Shown here piece by piece: positions 1 through 5,284 of a DNA stretch of 5,889 nucleotides. Below the pieces are notes generated by a model. The model made no database searches. It was not told the origin of the DNA and saw only the letters and a list, made by a program, of their open reading frames with translations. The stretch is taken from the NCBI GenBank assembly GCA_003140785.1, contig PLKY01000067.1:14375-20263 (forward strand). Reading direction: 5' to 3'. This stretch comes from Acidobacteriaceae bacterium. GTDB lineage: Bacteria > Acidobacteriota > Terriglobia > Terriglobales > Acidobacteriaceae. Numbering within the stretch: position 1 is the first letter of the stretch; the number at the start of each line of letters is the position of its first letter. The position numbers were made by a program, and so were the translations under genes.

Positions 1-41
1 AGCAGTTTGCTGCAAGCCACTGCTCATTTGGATCCGGCTCT

Positions 42-1136
42 TTACATGCCGGGGTGACCGGCCTCTCTTGCATGAGAAACCAGATCCATATAAACGTCGC
101 GTGGCAGATTCGTCTGCCAATGCCCAGTAGCCTTCGCCACTACGACCAGGCCCAGGAAGATGCAAGCGAGAACTGCTGCAACGGCAATGGGTGAGAGTGC
201 GCGGCGACGCCATCTCTCCGCCGGGGTTTCTGCCTTTCTCGGTACCAACGAGAATTGCAGAGCGCTCTCGGCCGGGCACGCGGCGACACACGCCATGCAC
301 GCCGTGCATTCAACGGATCGAATTCTCACGAGTTGATCAACGGCCAGGCTGGAAGGACAGGCTCGCGCGCATTTTCCGCAATCGACGCAGGCCTCGACGT
401 CGCGGCGGATCTTTACTGGACTGAGCAGCGATGTGATTCCCAGCAGTGCTCCATACGGACAGAGATACCGGCACCAGAAGTTCTGGATCAGCATTGACAG
501 CAGAACCAGCAAACCGATGACGATTGCCGCTGTTTGCCCGATATCGCGGAAGAAATTCAACATCTTGACATCGGCGACCAGGCCGTACGGTGTGGACATG
601 AAATCGTGGATCGCCTCGGCGGACATGGCACCGATCAGGAACACGAAGAAGCCAAGAAGCAGGTACTTCAACCCTCGTAATGGGATATCCATCCATTTTG
701 GCGGATGCAGATTGCGGCCGAATACGCGTCTTCCTAGCTTCCAGAGTTGTTCTGAGAGAGTTCCGACTGGGCAGAGCCAGGAACAAAAAGCCTTCTTGAG
801 CAGGAGGCTCATCAGCATGAAGGCAATAAACAGGACCATTGCTGCGGGATGGATTGCAGGCACGCGTCCGGTGAGGAAGAAATATTTCGTATTCATCAAA
901 CCTGCGATGGGCAGCCAGCCTTCGGCCCCTGCGGGTCTTGGCACGCTTAGCCCCGTGCCGCCGCGCTCGCAAAAGCGCACCCAGAGAAGGAATTGGATTC
1001 CCAGCCAACCATTCAGAGCTACGAACAGCCACTGAACGATTCGCCGGATCCTTTGGGAATCATCCGAGCTGGACCTGCGGACAAGTTTCTTTTTGCCTTC
1101 CTGCTTGTGGATTGGCGTGATGGTTGCTGCGCCCAT
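42..1136 (-). CDS. NapH/CcoG-type membrane polyferredoxin (4Fe-4S)
   Basis: This is a 364-residue integral membrane iron-sulfur protein of the NapH/CcoG/NosR-C-terminal type, which passes electrons between the quinone pool and partner redox enzymes. Hydrophobic segments lie near residues 35-52, 97-115, 157-172, 203-219 and 317-334. The family hallmark CxxxCP pair is present as CSWLCPVG (118-125) and CRYLCPYG (222-229). Two classic 4Fe-4S motifs follow: CVDCGKCARACP (250-261) and CTACMACVAACP (277-288). The basic N-terminus before the first membrane segment suggests a cytoplasmic N-terminal end. The start ATG at 1136 has AGAAGG about 10 nt upstream (1147-1152). The gene is divergent from ric across a 171-bp gap. 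The family is clear, but the electron acceptor cannot be told from the sequence: nitrate, nitrous oxide, NO and oxidase-assembly roles all occur among relatives. No defect is seen. Confidence 0.9.
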   Translation of the reverse strand: MGAATITPIHKQEGKKKLVRRSSSDDSQRIRRIVQWLFVALNGWLGIQFLLWVRFCERGGTGLSVPRPAGAEGWLPIAGLMNTKYFFLTGRVPAIHPAAMVLFIAFMLMSLLLKKAFCSWLCPVGTLSEQLWKLGRRVFGRNLHPPKWMDIPLRGLKYLLLGFFVFLIGAMSAEAIHDFMSTPYGLVADVKMLNFFRDIGQTAAIVIGLLVLLSMLIQNFWCRYLCPYGALLGITSLLSPVKIRRDVEACVDCGKCARACPSSLAVDQLVRIRSVECTACMACVAACPAESALQFSLVPRKAETPAERWRRRALSPIAVAAVLACIFLGLVVVAKATGHWQTNLPRDVYMDLVSHAREAGHPGM

Positions 1137-1189
1137 GTCGAGTTGACCTTCTGTCTAAGCGCAAGCCTAGGTGAACAGAACGGAGATCT

Positions 1190-1261
1190 CAGCGACTTTG
1201 GTCACACCGATCCCTTCAACAGTTTTTGGCATATTGAGCTTCAGAGTGACCAAAGTCGCTG
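1190..1261. promoter_or_regulatory. Perfect inverted repeat, 16-bp arms, in divergent promoter region
   Basis: The arm CAGCGACTTTGGTCAC (1190-1205) is matched exactly by its reverse complement GTGACCAAAGTCGCTG (1246-1261), with 40 nt between. It sits in the middle of the gap between the divergent polyferredoxin and ric genes. Each arm also contains a small dyad (GAC...GTC), so the arms could be two binding sites of one regulator in opposite orientation, each facing one gene. Alternatively it could be a cruciform or an RNA stem-loop. I cannot match it to a known NsrR, FNR or NorR consensus. The repeat itself is seen directly; the regulatory role is inferred. Confidence 0.55.
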
Positions 1262-1295
1262 TGGCGGACATTGCGATCTCTGTAAGTTGGAGTTC

Positions 1296-1301
1296 AAGGA
1301 G
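1296..1301 (+). promoter_or_regulatory. Ribosome binding site deciding the ric start
   Basis: AAGGAG lies 6 nt before the ATG at 1308. The reading frame is open without stops back to 993, so this site is what fixes the start. The protein from 1308 begins like Ric proteins, with the short N-terminal domain ahead of DYCCGG. CGATCTC (1274-1280) can pair with GAGATCG (1299-1305), which would partly cover the site. Confidence 0.75.
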
Positions 1302-1307
1302 ATCGAA

Positions 1308-2027
1308 ATGACCGCAGCCACACAAACCGTCCGCGAAATCGCACTGGAACAACCCACTGCAATACGTGTCTTTGAACAATTTGGAATTGACTACTGTTGC
1401 GGGGGCCGCAAGCCTCTGGCAGAGGCATGCGCTGCCGGAAATCTGGAAATTGACTCGGTTATTGCGGCGCTGGAAGAGGCGGAAAAGAAGCCTGGGGTTG
1501 AGGTCGAGAATTGGGCCGAGAGAACGTTAGAGAGCTTGAGTTCACACATTGTGGCCAAACACCACGCATACGTGAAGGGTGAACTGCCGCGGCTGGCCCA
1601 GCTGGCTCAGAAGGTTGTGAATCGTCACGGCTCCGCGAAGCCAGAGCTGCCTGTGATCGCCAACACTCTCATGCAATTGGATGAAGAGCTCACCCAACAT
1701 CTGGCCAAGGAAGAAGCCGTCCTGTTTCCCTACATCGCTGGTTTGGAGAGGTCTATCTCCATTGGAACCCCGAGGCCCCGTAGTTGCTTTGGCACGGTTG
1801 CGAATCCGATCGCGATGATGACGCAGGAACACGATGCTGCGGGCACCCTGATCGCCGAAATCCGCCGTCTGAGCGGGAATTTCACCACTCCAGCGGATGC
1901 CTGCCCCACCTTTCACGCGTTCTATGACGGTTTGAGGGAATTCGAGCAGGACCTGCATCAACACATCCATCTTGAGAACAACATTCTCTTTCCTCGTGCC
2001 ATCGCGCTGGAGGCATCTGCCGGTTGA
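1308..2027 (+). CDS. ric: Iron-sulfur cluster repair di-iron protein (Ric/YtfE/ScdA/DnrN family)
   Basis: This 239-residue cytoplasmic protein belongs to the family that repairs Fe-S clusters damaged by nitric oxide or oxidants. The N-terminal ScdA_N-type domain (about 1-60) carries the signature DYCCGG at 28-33. The C-terminal four-helix hemerythrin-like domain (about 75-235) carries the expected di-iron ligands. By spacing to E. coli YtfE these are His85 or His86, His131 with Glu135 (HLAKE), His175 (QEHDAAG), and His219 with Glu223 (HIHLE). The FGTVANPI stretch before His175 is also typical. Length matches the family (about 220-245). The start is set by AAGGAG 6 nt upstream; the longer open frame back to 993 is antisense to the neighbouring gene. 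The divergent polyferredoxin suggests a shared nitrosative or redox stress response, which is an inference. No damage is visible. Confidence 0.94.
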   Translation: MTAATQTVREIALEQPTAIRVFEQFGIDYCCGGRKPLAEACAAGNLEIDSVIAALEEAEKKPGVEVENWAERTLESLSSHIVAKHHAYVKGELPRLAQLAQKVVNRHGSAKPELPVIANTLMQLDEELTQHLAKEEAVLFPYIAGLERSISIGTPRPRSCFGTVANPIAMMTQEHDAAGTLIAEIRRLSGNFTTPADACPTFHAFYDGLREFEQDLHQHIHLENNILFPRAIALEASAG

Positions 2028-2133
2028 GAAAGGACCGGAAGCGATAATTCTCCGAGTAATTAGGTTCCAACGCAGATCATCCAAGTGCCGTGTGAGGCTT
2101 CAGATCGATCCCGCTCACTTTGCTGCCGGCCGT

Positions 2134-2159
2134 GGGGGAGCCAGACTTTACGCTCCTCC
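2134..2159. terminator. Possible hairpin between convergent genes
   Basis: GGGGGAGC (2134-2141) pairs with GCTCCTCC (2152-2159), 8 bp including one G-U, around a 10-nt loop. It lies between the ends of the convergent ric and RES genes. No clear T-run follows on either strand, so intrinsic termination is doubtful. The rest of the 145-bp gap shows nothing else. Confidence 0.3.
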
Positions 2160-2172
2160 ACCCCCGCCCTCC

Positions 2173-2751
2173 TCATTTATGTGTGGCGGCGATTCGTTTT
2201 GCCTGTTCGATGACCTGCTGTTCGTTTTTCAGTACCAGCATCTTGCGGCTGCAGTTGGCGAGATAGACGACGAGATTGCGGTCCCCTCCGACGACACTCG
2301 GAAATAGTAACCCTTGAATTCCCGTGGTTTCGAGTTCCCGGGCAAGATCCATCGAATCGGCCAAATCGTGTTCGGCGAGACAAGCTGCTCTGATGGCATT
2401 TGCCGTCTGCGAGGATCCGAGAGCAGACAGGTCCAGCGTCCTTTTCAGGTTCACGGCGACGGCATAGACGACACGAGGATATTTATCCGTGGTGATTTGG
2501 GCAGCTCCCCCGAGACGCGCCTTCCGCGCTGTGACCTCTTTGCTTGCCCCTGAGTCAGTCGCTGACAGGTATACCGCCCGGGTGCCAACAGCCGCGAAGC
2601 GCCCGCCGTGAGCTCGCGTTCCGGCGCCGCTCAGTACGTCGCTCGGGTCCATATAGCGATATTCGACGCTTCGGAAGTGGATCCCTTTTAAGGGGACAGC
2701 CTGATCAATCCATCGCCTGATTGCTGCGCGCTGTTTGACATTGAAGCTCAA
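2173..2751 (-). CDS. RES-domain toxin (MbcT/ParT-like) of a type II toxin-antitoxin pair
   Basis: This 192-residue protein has a RES domain (about 20-175). Known RES toxins either degrade NAD+ by phosphorolysis or hydrolysis, or ADP-ribosylate a target. Visible conserved positions are Arg27 (HFRSVEYRY), GGRF at 49-52, Tyr61 in AVYLS, Glu72 in the following helix, and Ser152 with Asn159 in FPSVVGGDRNLVVY. These fit the Arg/Tyr/Glu plus Ser/Asn pocket of the family. The start is TTG (2751-2749), overlapping the antitoxin TGA as TTGA; no in-frame ATG lies near the N-terminus, so translation is probably coupled to the antitoxin. The gene follows the antitoxin, as in other Xre-RES pairs. It looks intact. 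NAD+-depleting activity is inferred from the family; which of the two chemistries applies cannot be told. Confidence 0.88.
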   Translation of the reverse strand: MSFNVKQRAAIRRWIDQAVPLKGIHFRSVEYRYMDPSDVLSGAGTRAHGGRFAAVGTRAVYLSATDSGASKEVTARKARLGGAAQITTDKYPRVVYAVAVNLKRTLDLSALGSSQTANAIRAACLAEHDLADSMDLARELETTGIQGLLFPSVVGGDRNLVVYLANCSRKMLVLKNEQQVIEQAKRIAATHK

Positions 2752-3470
2752 ATGGGCTGTCCCTCCCGCAGCCTGTCGAACTCGACGACGAGATCGCGGA
2801 TACGGCCCTCGCTGATCAACTCCTGGGGGGTACGTCCCGCAAATGCCTCAAGCGGCGACGATAGCCACTCCTTCTCTTTTGGTGCGACGACATAGTCGTC
2901 CATACGGGAGAGCAATTCCCGGAGATCTCTGGTCCTTTTGTACATCTGACTAGTACCCCTGCCTGCCTCCCAGTTTTGGAGAGTTCGAGCCGTCACATTC
3001 AGCGCACTCGCTAACTGTTCCTGGCTGAGCCCGAGCCTTTGCCTTGCTTCCAGAAGGCCGAATGGTTCTTGCTCACCAACTGTTCGTCGCGCATGAGCTC
3101 GGATGTTGCGCGCCTTCAAAAGCTGTCGCAAGTGGGGCCAGTTGAAAACCCACTCGGCCTCGTCGAACTTCTGACGCCCAACGATCGTTCCCACGCGAAA
3201 TGCAAAGTCCGACGAATGGTGGGGCGTATAGACCAACAACGTCGATACTTTGCAGTTCCGAAGCGTTCGAAGAGTGCTTTCGACAGCAGCATCCTGTTCA
3301 GGGCTGGAGAGATAAAGGACACTCACCTGCATCTTCCCCAAGGCCATCTTTATGTCGCAGGGTACCGTCTGGAACTTGGGCGAATAGGATGCAAAGAGGG
3401 TTTTGGCTTCCGCTAGCGTCTTAGGTTGCGTCCATACAACCAGTTCTTCAGATTGAGTTGCGGCTTGCAT
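2748..3470 (-). CDS. Xre/MbcA/ParS-type antitoxin with an extended N-terminal domain
   Basis: This 240-residue antitoxin is encoded directly upstream of the RES toxin. An Xre-like helix-turn-helix occupies about 140-172 (RLGLSQEQLASALNVTARTL then NWEAGRG). The C-terminal toxin-binding segment (about 195-240) has the MbcA/ParS (DUF2384) look, with SPLEAFAGRTPQELISEG and a final FDRLREG. Residues 1-135 are not recognised. They alternate predicted strands and helices (VSVLYLSS, then STLLVYTP) and may form a compact alpha/beta sensor or regulatory domain. Typical partners of RES toxins are about 120-160 residues, so this one is long. The start ATG at 3470 is chosen because GAGGTG lies just upstream (3474-3479). 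The longer frames starting at 3497 and 3584 would run through the promoter, the operator and a tRNA fragment. The gene is probably autoregulated through the adjacent operator. Confidence 0.87.
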   Translation of the reverse strand: MQAATQSEELVVWTQPKTLAEAKTLFASYSPKFQTVPCDIKMALGKMQVSVLYLSSPEQDAAVESTLRTLRNCKVSTLLVYTPHHSSDFAFRVGTIVGRQKFDEAEWVFNWPHLRQLLKARNIRAHARRTVGEQEPFGLLEARQRLGLSQEQLASALNVTARTLQNWEAGRGTSQMYKRTRDLRELLSRMDDYVVAPKEKEWLSSPLEAFAGRTPQELISEGRIRDLVVEFDRLREGQPI

Positions 3471-3486
3471 GCTCACCTCGGGATCT

Positions 3487-3515
3487 ATTATACGCATATT
3501 TTCGTGTGGCACGAA
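3487..3515 (-). promoter_or_regulatory. Promoter of the antitoxin-toxin operon
   Basis: A perfect TATAAT -10 box (ATTATA on the plus strand, 3487-3492) is preceded at 17 bp by TTCGTG (3510-3515) as a weak -35. Transcription would begin near 3480, leaving a leader of only about 10 nt that is almost entirely the GAGGTG ribosome site. The start site is inferred from spacing. Confidence 0.65.
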
Positions 3516-3520
3516 AATAT
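3496..3520. promoter_or_regulatory. Operator: perfect 11-3-11 inverted repeat
   Basis: ATATTTTCGTG (3496-3506) and CACGAAAATAT (3510-3520) are exact reverse complements separated by TGG. The repeat covers the -35 and spacer of the antitoxin promoter, where a dimeric Xre repressor would block RNA polymerase. It is AT-rich compared with its surroundings. Binding by the encoded antitoxin is inferred from position and from the usual autoregulation of such pairs. Confidence 0.75.
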
Positions 3521-3547
3521 TTGCCTTAAGTTCAGTGGTGAATGACC

Positions 3548-3589
3548 TGACCCTGGTCGGGATCGAACCGACGACCTCTTCCATGCCAT
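3548..3589 (-). other. 3' fragment of a tRNA-Ala(GGC)-like gene; candidate attachment site
   Basis: Read on the minus strand this is the 3' part of a tRNA from position 32. The anticodon loop is ATGGCAT (anticodon GGC), followed by stem strand GGAAG, variable loop AGGTC, T-arm GTCGG-TTCGATC-CCGAC (perfectly paired), then CAGGGTC and A. It closely resembles bacterial tRNA-Ala(GGC). The sequence 5' of the loop (GCGTT) cannot pair with GGAAG, and no D-arm or 5' acceptor strand is present, so this is not a working gene. The break falls exactly at the anticodon loop, a standard tyrosine-integrase crossover point. No CCA follows. The remaining half should lie at the far end of an element, beyond the window. 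Confidence 0.72.
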
Positions 3590-3640
3590 AACGCTGTGCA
3601 CACGTAACTGATTGAAATCATGAGCATCGATGGCGATAGA

Positions 3641-3702
3641 AAGCACTCATAATCACTCCGAAGCACTCAAAAAATGCTTTCAGCACCCTCTTCAGCACCC
3701 TC
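3641..3702. repeat. Cluster of short AGCACYC repeats beside the tRNA-Ala fragment
   Basis: Three units at exact 10-bp spacing, AAGCACTCAT (3641), AATCACTCCG (3651) and AAGCACTCAA (3661), are followed by an exact 12-bp tandem repeat TTCAGCACCCTC (3679-3690 and 3691-3702). The common core is close to AGCACYC. Their position about 50-110 bp inside the presumed element end is where integrase arm-binding sites usually lie. The repeats are seen; the arm-site role is inferred. Confidence 0.55.
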
Positions 3703-3856
3703 AATCTGCGAAGGCGGGAATGAAAGTATGAAGCGCAAAAGGGAAAACCGAGGCTGGTGTCAGTGTTCTTTTAACGGGAACCTAGCTTGGTCCCCAAGCA
3801 GTTTCGTTGACGCTCGCCAAGTCTCTGAATTGCGACAATGCTCGGGCCGCGTCTTT

Positions 3857-3879
3857 AACCCTTGTTATCGCCGTGAAAG
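3857..3879 (-). other. tRNA-Glu(UUC)-like fragment from the anticodon loop; candidate attachment core
   Basis: On the minus strand the anticodon loop CTTTCAC (anticodon TTC) is followed by GGCGA, TAAC, AAGGG and TT. This matches tRNA-Glu positions 32 to about 55 and resembles the E. coli series CTTTCAC-GGCGG-TAAC-AGGGG-TT. The sequence diverges on both sides: upstream GTCTG cannot pair with GGCGA, and downstream TTAAAG replaces the expected TTCGA. It is only 23 bp, so chance similarity must be considered. The exact start at the anticodon loop and the same orientation as the tRNA-Ala fragment favour a real attachment-site core. Confidence 0.5.
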
Positions 3880-3961
3880 CAGACCCAGAAACCGTAACTC
3901 GAACGAATTGTTAGGTAGCGAAGTGCATCGGAACACATCGCAGCAGCCCTAAGAACAGCTT

Positions 3962-3983
3962 AACTGGTCCCCAACTGGTACCC
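3962..3983. repeat. 11-bp tandem repeat AACTGGTCCCC / AACTGGTACCC
   Basis: Two adjacent 11-bp units (3962-3972 and 3973-3983) differ at one base. The 10-mer TGGTCCCCAA at 3965-3974 recurs exactly at 3788-3797, so copies flank the tRNA-Glu-like fragment on both sides. This layout could be integrase arm sites around a core, but that is an inference. Confidence 0.4.
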
Positions 3984-4064
3984 GAGCTTGACTAACTGTG
4001 GTTGGTGCGACCGGCCTCGATCAGCGATTGACTCTATCGTCCACGGCAGAGCATAGCAAGTACA

Positions 4065-5050
4065 TTATCCTGAAACTGCCCATCCTTCGGACAGCACTTC
4101 GGCTTGCTCCAATACCGTCTGAGTCGCCCTTTCCTGTTTGTCAGGCGGATAGCCGTATTTCTTCAATATTCGTTTGACGATGACTCGGAGCTTGGCTTGG
4201 ACATTCTCCCGCTGGGTCCAGTCAATAGTTGTATTCTTCCGGACATTCTCGACAAGCTCCTTAGCAATTGCTCGTAGTGAAGCATCCCCGAGCACCTGCA
4301 CTGCGCTGTCGTTGACCTCCAAGGCATCGTAGAAGGCGAGTTCATCCTCATTCAGGCCAAGCCGCTCACCGCGTCGCAAAGCCTCATTCAGGTTCTTGGC
4401 CAGTCCGATCAGTTCCTCGATCACTTGTGCGGTTTCGATGGCCCGATTCTGATAGCGGCGGAGCGAAGCCTCAATCAGATCGGAGAACTTGCGCGCCTGA
4501 ACGACATTTCGTCGTGAACGCGTCCTGATCTCACCTTTCAGGAGCTTCTGCAAAAGCTCTACGGCAAGGTTCCGCTGCGGCATAGCCTGAATCTCCGCCA
4601 GGAACTCATCTGACAATATCGATATGTCCGGCTTCTTCAATCCAGCTGCGGCGAAGATATCAACCACGTCCTCAGAGACGATGGCATTCGACACGATCTG
4701 ACGAATTGCCAACTCAGCATCTACCCGGCCAACCTGCTGTGTTGGCGACTTCGCCAGAACCGCCTTTACCGCCTGAAAGAAACCCACATCGTCCCGAATC
4801 CGCAACGCATCGTCATGCGGCACCGCCAGCGCAAATGCGTGGGAAAGTTCCGCTACGGATCGGCTGAGGTTTTCTTTGCCTTGGGGCCGAGCCAGAATGT
4901 GCTCTTGCGCCCCTGGCAGCAGTCCTAATTTTGCGCTCGGCTTAGCGTCAGCCCACGATGACCAATCGAAACCTTCAAACAGCGCGCAACACTCTTGATG
5001 TTTCCGCAGCATCAATTCGACAGCTTCATGCTGAGGACGGGTGAGATCAG
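4065..5050 (-). pseudogene. hsdR: HsdR C-terminal fragment (type I restriction endonuclease subunit)
   Basis: About 328 residues match the C-terminal region of type I restriction R subunits, including the DUF3387-type domain. Recognisable blocks are LFEGFDWSSWA, AFALAVPHDDALRIRDDVGFF, NEDELAFYDALEVNDSAVQV and VKRILKKYGYPPDKQERATQ. The natural C-terminus (LSEGWAVSG) seems intact, with its stop at 4065-4067. The N-terminal PD-(D/E)XK nuclease and the helicase motor, roughly two thirds of a protein of about 1000 residues, are missing, so restriction activity is not possible. The homology begins near 5048, where it joins an HsdM fragment in a different frame. An open frame continues to 5165, but residues 1-39 of that frame are not HsdR-like. 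The gene is a remnant of a deleted hsd operon. Confidence 0.88.
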
Positions 5051-5131
5051 CCGCCACGTGGTGTAATTTGATTCCTGCCCGTAGATGGAGATGTCGCCGA
5101 TGCGTCCGCTGTGCGCTTGAATACACCAGGT
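5048..5131 (-). pseudogene. hsdM: HsdM internal fragment (type I DNA methyltransferase)
   Basis: In the frame one step away from the hsdR remnant the minus strand reads IQAHSGRIGDISIYGQESN followed by YTTWRL. This matches the conserved HsdM segment around the GxxSIYGQESNxTTWRLAxMNLAIRG block, just upstream of the NPPF catalytic motif. Homology starts at about 5122-5131 and stops at WRL (5048-5056), where the sequence passes directly into HsdR. Only about 25 residues of a protein of about 500 remain, so it is a dead remnant. It shows that the locus once held a complete hsdM...hsdR operon in this orientation. Confidence 0.75.
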
Positions 5132-5282
5132 TTCGATCCGGAGACGAAGCTAGCCATTTCCTCAAATGACGATGGGATGCTAACGGCGGTTACGGAGCAG
5201 GGCGATGGCTACGCCGTTTTGCAGAACCTGCGAACGGGAAATGGGAGCGCGAAGCATGACGCTCGACACTAAAAACCGCACT
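5129..5282 (+). pseudogene. Fragment of a YncE-like (YVTN family) beta-propeller protein, frameshifted
   Basis: The plus strand reads GFDPETKLAISSNDDGML then TAVTEQGDGYAVLQNLRT. About 5240-5250 the frame changes by one base to GARSMTLDTKNRTV. Joined, these match one blade and a half of YncE/YVTN-type repeat proteins, which typically read DPxTKLxFSSNGDGTLTV...VVQNVxTxRGARTMALDxKTHxIYL. Both ends are lost: the left abuts the HsdM fragment near 5129 and the right abuts ccmF near 5285-5290. It has no start or stop of its own. These proteins are usually secreted, of uncertain function. The match is from remembered family patterns. Confidence 0.62.
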
Positions 5283-5284
5283 GT

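Larger units (their letters stand above)
3585..4064. other. Gene-free stretch between the toxin-antitoxin operon and the hsdR remnant
   Basis: No reading frame here looks like a protein. The only long one on the plus strand (3674-3952) is made of repeats and the complement of a tRNA fragment. The stretch holds most of the anticodon loop of the tRNA-Ala fragment, the AGCACYC repeat cluster (3641-3702), a small hairpin GCTTGG/CCAAGC (3785-3799), the tRNA-Glu-like fragment (3857-3879) and an 11-bp tandem repeat (3962-3983). From about 3984 to 4064 I see nothing. This composition fits the non-coding ends of integrated elements whose integrase gene has been lost. Confidence 0.6.

Noticed and set aside
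1..24. AGCAGT...ACTGCT inverted repeat downstream of the polyferredoxin gene
   Set aside because: The 6-bp stem has a 12-nt loop and no following T-run, so it is too weak to call a terminator.
337..1035. Long open frames on both strands overlapping the polyferredoxin gene (433-1035 plus, 337-1032 minus)
   Set aside because: They lie entirely within a gene with unmistakable 4Fe-4S motifs and their products show no domain character.
993..1307. Extended N-terminus for ric reaching back to 993
   Set aside because: It would overlap the divergent gene and read through the inverted repeat. The family start and a good ribosome site are at 1308.
1542..2084. Minus-strand frame of 180 codons antisense to ric
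   Set aside because: It is a shadow of the well-supported ric gene, with no recognisable domain.
3471..3584. Upstream starts for the antitoxin at 3497 or 3584
   Set aside because: The extra residues are translations of the -10 box, the operator and the tRNA-Ala fragment. A ribosome site precedes the ATG at 3470.
3641..3702. CRISPR-like repeats
   Set aside because: The units are only 10-12 bp with no spacers of regular length and no cas genes nearby.
3674..3952. Plus-strand frame of 92 codons in the gene-free stretch
   Set aside because: Its N-terminus encodes the tandem repeat and its FNPCYRRE part is the complement of the tRNA-Glu-like fragment. No ribosome site or domain is evident.
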